A stretch of DNA of 64,000 nt from CAWFFV01 sp963814985 (GTDB lineage: Bacteria > Chloroflexota > Ktedonobacteria > Ktedonobacterales > Ktedonobacteraceae). The DNA lies in NCBI GenBank assembly GCA_963814985.1, contig CAWFFV010000002.1, positions 1-64,000 on the forward strand. The letters run 5' to 3'. A program made the translations under genes and the position numbers. The notes beneath the pieces were generated by a model. The model ran no database searches and was not told the DNA's origin. It was given only the letters and a program-made list of their open reading frames with translations. The first letter of the stretch is position 1; every line of letters starts with the position of its first letter. Positions 1-7,762 of the stretch are shown one piece after another.

Positions 1-141
1 CAGCGATGGCCGCTTGTTGTTCTGCCTGGGTTGGCGTGGTGAGAGGAGAGGTTGCACTCTCAAGTTGTGGAATCATCTTGTGCTGCTTTCTTCAAGGCTC
101 GGCACATGCTATACTGCACATGCGCGTGAAAACGACGTGAA

Positions 142-187
142 CGGCCCCTCTGTACGAGTTTGGCAGACCAGGACAGAGGGCCGTTTT
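142..187. terminator. Hairpin with flanking T-run, likely terminator
   Basis: Two arms of about 11 bases (CGGCCCCTCTGT and ACAGAGGGCCG, one bulged base) enclose a loop of about 19 bases and are followed on the plus strand by GTTTTCTT. It lies downstream of the minus-strand gene ending at 245. No supported gene is seen in bases 1-141. Confidence 0.4.
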
Positions 188-244
188 CTTGCGCCTGGAG
201 GAGAGGGAAGAGCCTCTGTCGCCAGAGAAGAAGGACAAGAGGAC

Positions 245-764
245 TTATGCAACAGAGGCCTGGACATCTTGAAGGTGTGAGCATTCACATGCTGTATAGG
301 ATGCATAAATGTCGTTGGCAGCAGACTCCAGGGCCTCTTCTCTTGTTTGTGCGAGAAGCTTCTTTGAGGCGGCATGATAGTGACCAGCTCGACAGGTATA
401 TCCAGGGGAGTAGACCCTCCAACTCCCCAAGGAGCAATTGATGAAGGGACGGCTTCCTGTGATCTCTTCGATGATCTGGAGATACTGAGCACACCGTTCG
501 GGATAGAGATCGCTCTGTGCGGCAATGCGTTCCCAGTGCTCTCGCTCACAGTCTGCTTCCAGATCCGCCTGTTGGTGGCAAAATGCCAGCGCCTCTTTGC
601 GCGAGGGATAGCTGACATCTTGTTCGTCTCCCATGAATGTGCTCACATGGAGCGTCCCATTGGGAAATCGGGCACTGTAGAATGATTCAATCCGAACTGG
701 GTACCACTGCTTGTCGTTGAGTTGAAGAACGGCAAAGCCTTCTTGTCACTTGCTGTTTTGCCAT
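245..764 (-). pseudogene. Hypothetical protein, frame-broken near its start
   Basis: Not recognised as a named family. A good start is ATG at 764, preceded by AAAGGAAAGGAAC, giving MAKQQVT. That frame closes quickly, while the next frame carries a natural-looking protein from EGFAVLQLNDKQWYPV to the stop at 245, through MGDEQDV and a Cys-containing tail (CECSHLQDV). A single lost base about 7 codons after the start explains both halves. The restored product would be about 170 residues, soluble, with no membrane segment. It is the most distal readable gene of the minus-strand run that starts near 6690. Alternatively, the shorter 133-residue product starting at about 646 could be made alone. 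Confidence 0.5.
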
Positions 765-953
765 GATAGTTGTTCCTTTCCTTTTTGCTTGCAACATTTT
801 GATCTGTCTGAAAACGCACTACAAGTCCACTCCTGAAAGCCAGCTCAGGCATTGCACCTGGAGGCCGCGTCCGTTCAGCTGAACGGTGACGGAACTGGCT
901 GCTGTCTGGTTTTGGATATCCACTAGCCTGTCCAAGGGTGCACCTTTCCATGT

Positions 954-1172
954 TTAACGGGTCCAGTGAACAGTCAGTGGACCTGAGAGACGAAGATTCA
1001 AGGGTCCAGTGGTCCATCGATCTGAACCTTTTTGGACCATAGGGTCCATAGAACGATACTGAAGAATTGCACAAGCAGCAAAATGACGCGAAAGTGGACC
1101 AGGCGTTATGGAACCACCAGTAATGAACATTGAGAAGGTCACTTCGGCAACCAAAGTGGACAGCGTTTTCAT
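954..1172 (-). CDS. Small hypothetical protein (72 aa)
   Basis: Supported mainly by a strong ribosome binding site: AGGAGAGGAGAAT directly precedes the ATG at 1172. The protein starts MKTLSTLVAEVTFSM, is mildly hydrophobic at the N-terminus and becomes Trp/Thr/Gly-rich in the last 25 residues, where the DNA is dense in GGTCCA/TGGACC words. That tail may be out of frame. No family recognised. It is in the same orientation as its neighbours and could be a decayed member of that set. Confidence 0.3.
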   Translation of the reverse strand: MKTLSTLVAEVTFSMFITGGSITPGPLSRHFAACAILQYRSMDPMVQKGSDRWTTGPLNLRLSGPLTVHWTR

Positions 1173-1213
1173 ATTCTCCTCTCCTTTGGATCCCGACAAA
1201 CTCCTGTCGATAC

Positions 1214-1862
1214 TTAATCGCTGTACGTCTTCGAAACCCTGCAAGCCGTCATAATCTCTTCGATTTTGGCATACGTCCCCCGCTCACTTGACCACTGCTG
1301 AATGTATGCTCAGAGCTTTCTCGCGTGCTCCTGGGGCCTCTTGTAAAGCCTCTTCAGGCCGTGCAGGCACGGCAAGTCGTGGTGGGTCTCACTTCCGGCA
1401 ACGGTCACCCGTTGGAAGCGTTGCAGGAGCGTTGCAGCTCATCTGTCTGGTGCTTTTGCAGCCGGCGAAACAGCGGTCTGCATGCAGTTCTGAGGAGCCT
1501 TTTTGCAACCTCCTTTGGACCAGCACCGCATGTACACTCAAGGCCATTTGAACAGCGAGTGAACCTGGATTTGGACATCTTGATCTGACAACTGCTGTCC
1601 ATTTTGGACGGTCACTTGGACAGCTTGTGAACCTGATTTGGACCTTTTGGACCAGCTTGAACCTGATTGGAGCGTGGACTGAACCCCTTGGATCTGATGT
1701 TGGACACTGGACTCGACCTGTTGGACACTCTTTGGACCGCCTGGAGCTGAAGAGTGAACAGGCCAACGGGTTCCTCAAGTCGGTCTTGTGCCTGCGGTGG
1801 CAGTTGACCAGGTTGGTGCTAATGTGGCGCAGAGCCATGGACCACTTTGCCATAAATGACAA
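1214..1862 (-). pseudogene. Remnant of a Gln-rich repetitive, probably coiled-coil gene
   Basis: No single frame is open, but pieces in different frames read as one style of protein. They run from PPQAQDRLEEPVGL, through LQLQAVQ, VQQVESSVQHQIQG and QAVQVTVQNGQQ, to a tail EEIMTACRVSKTYSD ending at the TAA at 1214-1216. At least four frame changes are needed. The DNA signature is a dense series of GTCCAA (minus strand) hexamers encoding Val-Gln at heptad-like spacing. A structural or scaffold coiled-coil is inferred; no named family is assigned. The start is not determined. Confidence 0.35.
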
Positions 1863-2337
1863 CCATCACAACGCGCACGAGCACCAACGGTGGCTCGGCT
1901 ATTCTTGACGAAGTCGACAATCCTTTTTGATCGGCATACACATTTTTCATCGCCAGCAACACCAGTGTGATGATCATAGAAGATGAGGACCCAACCTGTG
2001 AGGTTTGCCTTATTCGCTGCTTTCTCGTTGCCATGGCGCGAGCATGATCTGCCAGACTCGACAGATCGAAACCAGCAATATCCAACGTGATCACCTGGAT
2101 TGCCAGGATGGATTGGTACAAATCCTATCGAGAGTGGCATCCCAGGCAACATGCTCAAGATCTGGATTGCCATGCAAAGAAGAGGATCCAATCTGCTAAG
2201 CGTCCTGCATAGGCTTTTGCAGACTTCCCAGGCATCGGTGATGATCTCGGATTTGGCGATTGCGGCCTCTCTCCAATTCAGTTTGTGTGGTTGCTGTGAC
2301 TGCTGTGAGTGGTGGAAGGTTGCTGTGGCTGTTGCAT
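1819..2337 (-). pseudogene. Decayed tandem duplicate of the membrane protein gene at 2488-2985
   Basis: The start MQQPQQP with its upstream GAAAGGGACATTGAG leader matches the intact downstream copy almost base for base. The block around 2225-2275 is very similar to 2890-2945. Frames then break. Recognisable stretches are ITLDIAGFDLSSLADHAR (intact: ITLDIAGFGLASLADHAR) and VLVRVVMVVI near the end (intact: VFVRVVMVVI). The order and length are the same as in the intact gene, so this is a tandem duplication followed by several small indels. It makes no full-length product as read. Confidence 0.7.
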
Positions 2338-2487
2338 CTCAATGTCCCTTTCTCTACGCCCATGCGGGCCGTGTTCTTCCTGTGTGCGTGTGTGTGCGTA
2401 CCTCGGATGGCTCACCCAGGCGCGTTTCTGAGCATGTTTGTGGCTCACCCTGTGCCAAATGGTGAGCCACACACACACGCACACACA

Positions 2488-2985
2488 TCAAGCAATGCCC
2501 TTACGCAACTTGATTTCCATGTAACCAGAAATGACGACCATCACGACCCGAACGAACACGAGAATAGGCTCGGCATTGTCCACAAAGTGGACCACATTGG
2601 AACTGCTTGCAGAGAGCACTTTCACCGAGACCAGGACCAGCGTAAGCATCATCATAAAGATCAATGCCCAGCTCGTCAGCTTGGCTTGATTGGCGGCCTT
2701 TTCATTGCCATTTTCACGAGCATGATCCGCCAGACTCGCCAGCCCAAAGCCAGCAATATCGAGTGTGATCGCTTGTGTCCCCAGGACAACGTTGCTCATG
2801 AGAATGGGGGTTTTGATCCCTGGCGCCACCTCAAGAATGTTTGCCACCATACAGAAGAAGAGGACCCATCCAACCCCGCGACCCGCCCATGCCTTGGAGA
2901 CTTCCCAGACATCAGTAATCATCTCGGATTTGGCGATTGCGGCCTCTCTCCAGTTCCATTTGTGTGGCTGCTGTGGCTGTTGCAT
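2488..2985 (-). CDS. Multi-pass membrane protein of unknown function (165 aa)
   Basis: The start is ATG at 2985, because AGAAGGAGATATTGAG sits immediately upstream; upstream in-frame Met codons have no such signal and would add a Ser/Arg-rich, unnatural leader. The protein has a short charged N-terminus (MQQPQQPHKWNWREA) and about four hydrophobic segments: around residues 35-55, 60-80, 95-120 and 135-155. It has a central Asp/Ala-rich loop, SLADHARENGNEKAANQAK. It lies directly downstream of the ATPase gene in the same direction, separated by a GAGT-repeat hairpin region. It has a decayed duplicate next to it, so extra copies were tolerated or once useful. A role in a membrane channel worked by the ATPase is inference only. 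Confidence 0.7.
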   Translation of the reverse strand: MQQPQQPHKWNWREAAIAKSEMITDVWEVSKAWAGRGVGWVLFFCMVANILEVAPGIKTPILMSNVVLGTQAITLDIAGFGLASLADHARENGNEKAANQAKLTSWALIFMMMLTLVLVSVKVLSASSSNVVHFVDNAEPILVFVRVVMVVISGYMEIKLRKGIA

Positions 2986-3052
2986 CTCAATATCTCCTTC
3001 TCTGGCCCTCCAAAACCTGAGAGCCCCCATACGTTTGAGCGTTCTGCGAGAG

Positions 3053-3150
3053 GAGTGAGTGAGTGAGTGAGAGACTCTCAATCACACAAATTTGAGCTTG
3101 GAGAGGCGTTTTCTCTCACTCTCGCAGAACTCTCACTCACTCACTCTCTC
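3053..3150. repeat. Inverted GAGT/CTCA tetranucleotide tracts
   Basis: A GAGT tract (about 3053-3072) and a CTCA tract (about 3131-3150) are inverted copies about 60 bases apart. Each sits next to a copy of TTCTGCGAGAG (3042-3052, and inverted 3117-3127). The right tract overlaps the last codons of the ATPase gene. The left tract lies just upstream of the next gene's leader, so the transcript could fold between the two genes. Confidence 0.6.
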
Positions 3151-4479
3151 AGCAATGGCATCACGGACCAGGCCATTAAATGCCTTGGCATGATGCTCTG
3201 ACAAGGTGAATGTCTCCATCAAATCCCGATACCCGGTAGACGCTCCACTCTTACGCAGTTCAATGGCTTGCTCGAATTGCTCTGCTGTGATATAGGTCTC
3301 TTTGCCAAGCTTGACCAGACCAGCCATAGGTTCGGTGTGCTTCTCTTCTTGCGCACTGCTCTTGCGACTGCGCAACTCGCGAAGTTTCGCCTCGCGTCTC
3401 TGCTTCATCTGCAGTGCTCTGTCTGCACTGGTTGCAGGCAGGGCAAGCGGAGAACGGCTCGGTTGTGGTGGAGCCGTTGGCGGTTCTGGCTGCTGTGTCT
3501 GCTCAGTCTTCTGGCGTTGTCGTGCTTGCCGAACCCGCTTGTATTCCTCTAACTCTGCCAGCCCTGGCGTGTTGGCACCCGATTCAGAGAAGCGCTTGCG
3601 GATTTGATAGGTCCCATGCTCTTTTGTTGGAGTGATCACATAGGCCTGACCATTTTCAAGCTTCTGTGCAACCTCTGGCGGACATCCCATTCTGCGATAG
3701 GCTTGCAGATCGTTGGGCAAGGTCTGCCGTAAGAGGAAGAGCCACTCGCACATGATCAGGTTTTTGTCCAGCATCGCCAGCCGCTGCGTGGCGAAAATGA
3801 GCCCCATGCCACGCTTTCGCCCACGGGAGGCCAGCGTTCCCAGGAAGCACTGTTGCAATTTGTACAGCAGGGTGTCTCCGTTCTCATCCTTGATTTTGCT
3901 GAGCGTGCTCATGGCCGCTTTTTGTGGAAGCCATTTGTGGGCCTCATCTAAGACAACCGCACAGGGGACACGCATGGACTGGCTTTCTTCCCAATCATTG
4001 ATTCCCTGAACCAGCGCGATCATCACCTCGGCGGCCTCATCATCAGAGGCATAGCTTTGCAGGTTCAGCACCACTTGCAAGTTGTTTTCCATGATGGCCT
4101 GACCAAATTGGTAGGCATTGGCAGGAGTAATGCTCGTCGCGTTCTCCCAGTTGGGATTGAGAAAGTAGTCCGAAGAACAGAGGCCCGCGTTCTCATTTTC
4201 GGTGTCGAGAACCAGAAGCGGACACTGATATTCGCCCAGTTCTTCAAGCAAGACGGCGACGGTGTTACTCTTGCCACTGCCTGGAATGCCGAAGATGCCC
4301 GTTCGTGACCCAAAGAGGGTATTGACGTGAGGACGCAAGTCAGGCCCAATATCGAGATGGGTTTTGCGCTCAGGGTGAGGAAGACCACTTTCACCTTCCT
4401 CCTCATCTTCATCTTCCTCTTCTTGGTATTCGTCTTCGTCCTGGTAATCTTCAGGATAGCGACCCAGGAGTTTGTCCAT
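3133..4479 (-). CDS. HerA/VirB4-type P-loop ATPase
   Basis: Soluble ATPase of about 448 residues. A very acidic N-terminal stretch (residues 8-30, mostly Asp/Glu) precedes the ATPase core. Walker A is GIPGSGKSNT, Walker B is CAVVLDEAHKW, and there is a downstream ASRGRKRGMGLIFATQR segment typical of the HerA/FtsK/VirB4 clade (sensor and arginine-containing loop). The C-terminal third is Gln/Pro/Arg-rich and probably disordered, ending in a small helical region with an ITAEQFEQAIELRKSG motif that could bind DNA or a partner. Relatives move DNA or protein through membranes or work in defence complexes. Here the neighbours are small membrane proteins, so DNA transfer by an integrative element is the favoured inference. 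The start could also be ATG 4509; 4479 has a better leader (GGGAAGACGG). Confidence 0.8.
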   Translation of the reverse strand: MDKLLGRYPEDYQDEDEYQEEEDEDEEEGESGLPHPERKTHLDIGPDLRPHVNTLFGSRTGIFGIPGSGKSNTVAVLLEELGEYQCPLLVLDTENENAGLCSSDYFLNPNWENATSITPANAYQFGQAIMENNLQVVLNLQSYASDDEAAEVMIALVQGINDWEESQSMRVPCAVVLDEAHKWLPQKAAMSTLSKIKDENGDTLLYKLQQCFLGTLASRGRKRGMGLIFATQRLAMLDKNLIMCEWLFLLRQTLPNDLQAYRRMGCPPEVAQKLENGQAYVITPTKEHGTYQIRKRFSESGANTPGLAELEEYKRVRQARQRQKTEQTQQPEPPTAPPQPSRSPLALPATSADRALQMKQRREAKLRELRSRKSSAQEEKHTEPMAGLVKLGKETYITAEQFEQAIELRKSGASTGYRDLMETFTLSEHHAKAFNGLVRDAIAERVSE

Positions 4480-4726
4480 GATTGACCGTCTTCCCAGGTT
4501 CGCGCTCATTTAACTGTTCGAGCAAATCAACTGGGAGCAGATCCCGTAACCCCTCAAAGAGCTTGGGGGACTGGCTACCAACGATGGCAGCAGCAGCAGC
4601 CCCAAAGAGAGCACCCTCCCATCCGCCATGTGCAAGCAGGTTGATCACCTCGGCTGCGGCGGCACTGCCGGCAACAAGTTTCAGTTGTGCTTTCCAATCC
4701 ATCATCGGCTGCTGCTGTTCGTCCAT
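4451..4726 (-). CDS. Small membrane-associated protein (91 aa)
   Basis: Starts MDEQQQPMMDWKAQLK; a GGATTGAGGGCAACG leader precedes the ATG at 4726. An Ala/Gly-rich hydrophobic stretch (KLVAGSAAAAEVINLL and GALFGAAAAAIVG) covers residues 14-50, followed by a charged tail with a DLLPVDLLEQL amphipathic helix. It overlaps the start of the ATPase gene by 29 bases, which suggests translational coupling and that the two products work together. No family recognised. It could be a small membrane anchor or pilin-like subunit; there is no direct evidence for either. Confidence 0.6.
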   Translation of the reverse strand: MDEQQQPMMDWKAQLKLVAGSAAAAEVINLLAHGGWEGALFGAAAAAIVGSQSPKLFEGLRDLLPVDLLEQLNEREPGKTVNHGQTPGSLS

Positions 4727-4734
4727 CGTTGCCC

Positions 4735-5310
4735 TCAATCCTTCATGCGATTGAACCCTGCGGTCACATGCAGAATGCCCCAACTCCCAAAGTAGAAGGT
4801 TGCCAGGAACGTGACGCTGCAGAAGAATGCCTGTTGCCAGAAGCCGATGCCACTGGCGAAATTCCAGTCCGTCATGCTATCGACAACGATGATCAGCCAG
4901 GCGATCGCATTCCAGACGCCGAGTCTGATCCGTGCTTCACGGATCACGCCATCGCTGTGATGGGCTGCCGTGGCATGTTTGCTGGTGGCATTGGCCTGGA
5001 TAAAGCTGGTGCCGAGCTTGCTGGTCATCAGGATGAATTGCGCGCCCCAGCTGGCAATGAAGGCGACGATCTGATGGGGATTCATGCCTCCGCTAAAAAA
5101 TTGCGGCCACTGTGCCCAGATGGAAAAATCCAGTCGCCAGTTGGGAGAGCCACCCAGGAACCAGGCCTGAGTACTCTGGACTTGCATCATGTTGCCAGCA
5201 ATGTTGCCAAGAAGAAGAATCGCGCCCCAAATGAGATGCACCAGTGGGGGAAAAGCCATGACGCCAACTTCGTTGTGCCGTCTGGCTGGTGCTTGTGCTT
5301 GTGCTGACAT
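4735..5310 (-). CDS. Integral membrane protein of unknown function (191 aa)
   Basis: The start is taken at ATG 5310 (MSAQAQAPARRHNEVG) because GGAGGCATATTCGCAG precedes it; ATG 5328 is possible. There are about four membrane spans: near residues 20-45 (LVHLIWGAILLLGNIAG), 75-100, 130-150 and 155-175, with a hydrophilic loop ATSKHATAAHHSDGVIREAR between spans 2 and 3. It ends 8 bases before the next gene, so it is part of the same transcription unit as the 91-aa protein and the ATPase. No family recognised; the arrangement suggests a membrane component served by the ATPase. Confidence 0.65.
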   Translation of the reverse strand: MSAQAQAPARRHNEVGVMAFPPLVHLIWGAILLLGNIAGNMMQVQSTQAWFLGGSPNWRLDFSIWAQWPQFFSGGMNPHQIVAFIASWGAQFILMTSKLGTSFIQANATSKHATAAHHSDGVIREARIRLGVWNAIAWLIIVVDSMTDWNFASGIGFWQQAFFCSVTFLATFYFGSWGILHVTAGFNRMKD

Positions 5311-5435
5311 CTGCGAATATGCCTCCATTCTCTTGTTTTGTCGTGGATCATGGTCCGGTTGAACATGACTTGCTGACCTCCTATCGTGAGGTCAACAGGA
5401 TGCACTACGCTGATTGCTCCAAGGGGACGCTTCAT
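5187..5435 (-). CDS. Possible short ORF, upstream of and overlapping the membrane protein gene
   Basis: The ATG at 5435 overlaps the stop of the preceding frame (TGATG), the usual sign of coupling, and the first 36 residues (MKRPLGAISVVHPVDLTIGG onward) look natural. An internal ATG with an AGGAGGT site follows (MFNRTMIHDKTRE). The remainder overlaps the 191-aa membrane gene in another frame and is probably not real protein. The true gene may be only about 35-40 residues long, or frame-broken. Function unknown. Confidence 0.3.
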   Translation of the reverse strand: MKRPLGAISVVHPVDLTIGGQQVMFNRTMIHDKTREWRHIRRCQHKHKHQPDGTTKLASWLFPHWCISFGARFFFLATLLAT

Positions 5436-5791
5436 CAGGCGCGGTCTTCCGCCAGCTCAGAGACCACTGGTGGTAAGAATTGTCTTACCTGTCGCGTCTT
5501 GAGTTCATCGGCACCACCAATCACCCACCAGCGTGAGTTGTGTGAGGAAACGTGCCGCCATCTTCAGGGATGTCCTTGCCTGCCAGAAAGATAATTTCGA
5601 GACCTCGTGGACCTTCAAAATGATATTGAGCTGGCAATGGAGCCAGATAGTTATACTGGCTCGCCTTGATGTGACGCACCAGGGTGAAACCCAAGCTCTT
5701 GCAGACACGTTTTCACTTCCTCCACAGATGGGCACAGAGGACTAAAGGCTGCTCTTTCTTTGGTCTGTTTCTTTGCTTGAACCATCGCCAT
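5435..5791 (-). pseudogene. Hypothetical protein gene with two frame breaks
   Basis: A near-perfect AAAGGAGGT precedes the ATG at 5791 (MAMVQAKKQTKE). Natural-looking protein runs SVEEVKTCLQELG in the first frame. It continues LGFTLVRHIKASQYNYLAP and GPRGLEIIFLAGKDIPEDGG in a second, and SRWWVIGGADELKTRQVRQ to ELAEDRA at the stop 5435-5437 in a third. The restored protein is about 117 residues, with an alpha/beta look and no membrane segment. It resembles a small single-domain protein but no family is recognised. Two single-base changes restore it. Confidence 0.45.
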
Positions 5792-6690
5792 AACCTCCTT
5801 TGTGCTTGACTCAATCTCAAACGTTCTCGACGACCTACAAACTGCTCGACAAGCCATTTCACCACAGGCACGCTGATGCGCACCGCAACCCTGCTTTTGC
5901 TCACAGCCTCTATCTCGACCAGGGGCTGCCGTTGTTGCCGCTGCTGGAGCACCTGGCGTAACTCGTTGACCTGGCAACGATACAACTGCCGCTCTCTGGC
6001 ATCTCGCGTCGTGTCACGACACTGCTTTGCATGAGCAGAGCTGCCTGGATGGCTAACACACACCAATTCCTGACAGATGGTTTCCACTGCCGTTGTTTGC
6101 CAGCGTGATAGCGTTCCTCCTGAGCTACCGCCTGCCTGATGATCTCAGTAGACAACTCGACGGTGTGGATCAGCTTCGTGATCTCTGGCTGGTCCAGTTC
6201 GCTTTGTAGCTTTTTGGCCTGAGGCTGCTCCGTGCTGGCCTTGCTTCGGCACGGTGGTTGATGTGGGAGAAACTGCAGATGTTTGTGTTGCCTGTGGCTG
6301 AACTGGTACGGCATGCTTTCGCTGAACCTGCTTGACATGCTCAATGAGCTCATCGCGTACATCGCACGTCGCCATGCCAGCTAAGCGGCGATCATACGCC
6401 AGGAGCAGGCCAAATTGTGCCTCGGTCAATGTCATCGTACGCACATGCCGCCCGTACGTCATTTCGTCGCTGTCAAAATAGTGAGGCAGAGCGGCAATCG
6501 AGAGGCGGCAAGACTTGGTCTCGGTGCGGCAAAGGACACGAGCAAAGAAGAGTCCTGGGGCGTCTTGTTTCCCCGCACAGGTGCAAAGCGGGCGCAGGCT
6601 CTTTGGTACCATGAGTCCTAAGCCAATGTACGTTGTATTGCTTTCTTGTTGTTCGCTCAAGATATCGGGCGAAGGAAGTGGGTGGACCAT
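5713..6690 (-). pseudogene. Hypothetical protein gene with two frame breaks (restored about 320 aa)
   Basis: The start is ATG 6690, preceded by TTAGGAGAGAGGCA (MVHPLPSPDILSEQQ). The N-terminal third contains a Cys pair (LCTCAGKQD) and a conserved-looking block FDSDEMTYGRHVRTMTLTE. Near 6245 the reading moves to a second frame (ASTEQPQAKKLQSELDQPE, VELSTEIIRQAVAQEERYH). Near 6095 it moves to a third frame (ETICQELVCVSHPGSSAH) that continues to a basic, Gln/Arg-rich helical tail ending at 5713. The 181-residue first segment alone ends at 6145. No named family. This is the promoter-proximal gene of the minus-strand ATPase/membrane group. The 295 bases upstream of it hold no supported gene. Confidence 0.5.
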
Positions 6691-6985
6691 TGCCTCTCTC
6701 CTAACGTAACAGCGTTGTCGCTGCTGGGCTATGCGAGCCGGCTCCGATGGCACCCAAAAAAGGCACAAAGAGAGCCTAGACCAGATCAACACAAACAGGA
6801 TTGGATTGACAGGCCAGGCCAGTAATGGCATAATATACGCATACCTAGCATGTCCTGGCAGTACAATAACAGCCAACCAAGCTGAAAAACTGCACTGACC
6901 ACCAATCAGAAAAGGGACGCTTGTGTGTGGGTTATGCGCTGAATGAGCTCCTAAACTGACCCAGCGCGTAACACTAAAATTCACT

Positions 6986-7022
6986 TGAAAACGCTCATGC
7001 TTACCAGGCTTGGGCGTTTTCA
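6986..7022. repeat. 37-bp palindromic repeat, copy 1
   Basis: Imperfect palindrome with 9-base perfect outer arms TGAAAACGC/GCGTTTTCA and loop TTACCAG. It lies just downstream (3') of the XRE regulator gene and matches copy 2 at 34 of 37 positions in the same orientation. Confidence 0.75.
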
Positions 7023-7044
7023 CTTTCTCATAGGCAACTCCCCG

Positions 7045-7254
7045 CTAATGGATGATTTTTACACCTTCAAGGTCATCTATAGTGATAGTCTTACTCAATG
7101 CTTCACTAAATGTCCTAGCGATAGCGGCAACCGTATGGAGATAAACAGGTTCCCCTGCTTCAATACGGGCAATTGTGCGGGGAGACACTTTCGATTGCCT
7201 TGACAGTTCAGCTACAGACCAAACAAGCAAAGCTCTATATTGTCTTACTGTCAT
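7045..7254 (-). CDS. XRE/Cro-CI-type helix-turn-helix regulator (69 aa)
   Basis: Single-domain DNA-binding protein. The start is ATG 7254 because AAAGGGGGAGAAT precedes it; the longer upstream reading adds an unlikely leader. The helix-turn-helix is clear: SVAELSRQSKVSPRTIARIEAG (two helices and turn), followed by a hydrophobic third helix TVAAIARTFSEAL and a short tail TIDDLEGVKI. It is shorter than typical CI repressors because there is no dimerisation or cleavage domain. It stands alone between the ATPase group and the BREX operon and is bracketed by the two 37-bp palindromes, which may be its operators or terminators (inference). It could regulate either neighbour. Confidence 0.8.
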   Translation of the reverse strand: MTVRQYRALLVWSVAELSRQSKVSPRTIARIEAGEPVYLHTVAAIARTFSEALSKTITIDDLEGVKIIH

Positions 7255-7353
7255 ATTCTCCCCCTTTCGATTACTTATGTTAAGATAATGCCACAGATTG
7301 CGATACATGTCAATGGTAAAACCTATCATTCTTAGGAATGCAACGAAAATCCA

Positions 7354-7390
7354 TGAAAATGCTCATACTTACCAGGCTTGAGCGTTTTCA
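7354..7390. repeat. 37-bp palindromic repeat, copy 2
   Basis: Same palindrome as at 6986-7022, with three substitutions (arms TGAAAATGC and GCGTTTTCA). It lies about 100 bases upstream of the XRE start. Between here and the brxL stop at 7763 no gene is supported. Confidence 0.75.
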
Positions 7391-7762
7391 CTTTAGACTT
7401 CTTCCCCGATAACGCAGAAATCGGAGCGGCATAGGCGATAAATCAGCCAGGGAACTGGCACGAGAGCAAGCTCCCTCCAAATCAGGAATCTAGCATATGG
7501 AGCCGCTTGCAGAGTGCTCTCAGTTTTGAACCCTATTCTTGGGGAAGACCGTTTGAACAGCAAAGTTTCGTACATACTGCCGACTCCTGCCACCATTGGT
7601 TCTGGATGCAATCCGATAATCTCCAATATGAGTCCTGGTGAAACTACTCCCATCCATAATTATTCTCAAGCATCATATTGTCAGTCTATCAGAAAATAAG
7701 TTGCTCCTGTCTCAATCACGCGTTCTGATCATCTTCTCAAAAGATAGTTTGGGGAGGAAGTT

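Noticed and set aside
1389..1862. 157-codon minus-strand frame read as a single intact gene
   Set aside because: Neighbouring frames over the same bases look more protein-like in turn, so it is better explained as a broken repetitive gene.
2260..3066. Plus-strand reading frame of 268 codons
   Set aside because: Antisense to the membrane protein gene and its duplicate; composition (His, Cys, Arg-rich) is that of a shadow frame.
7393..7653. 86-codon minus-strand frame between brxL and the XRE gene
   Set aside because: No ribosome site, no family resemblance, unnatural composition; not enough to call a gene.
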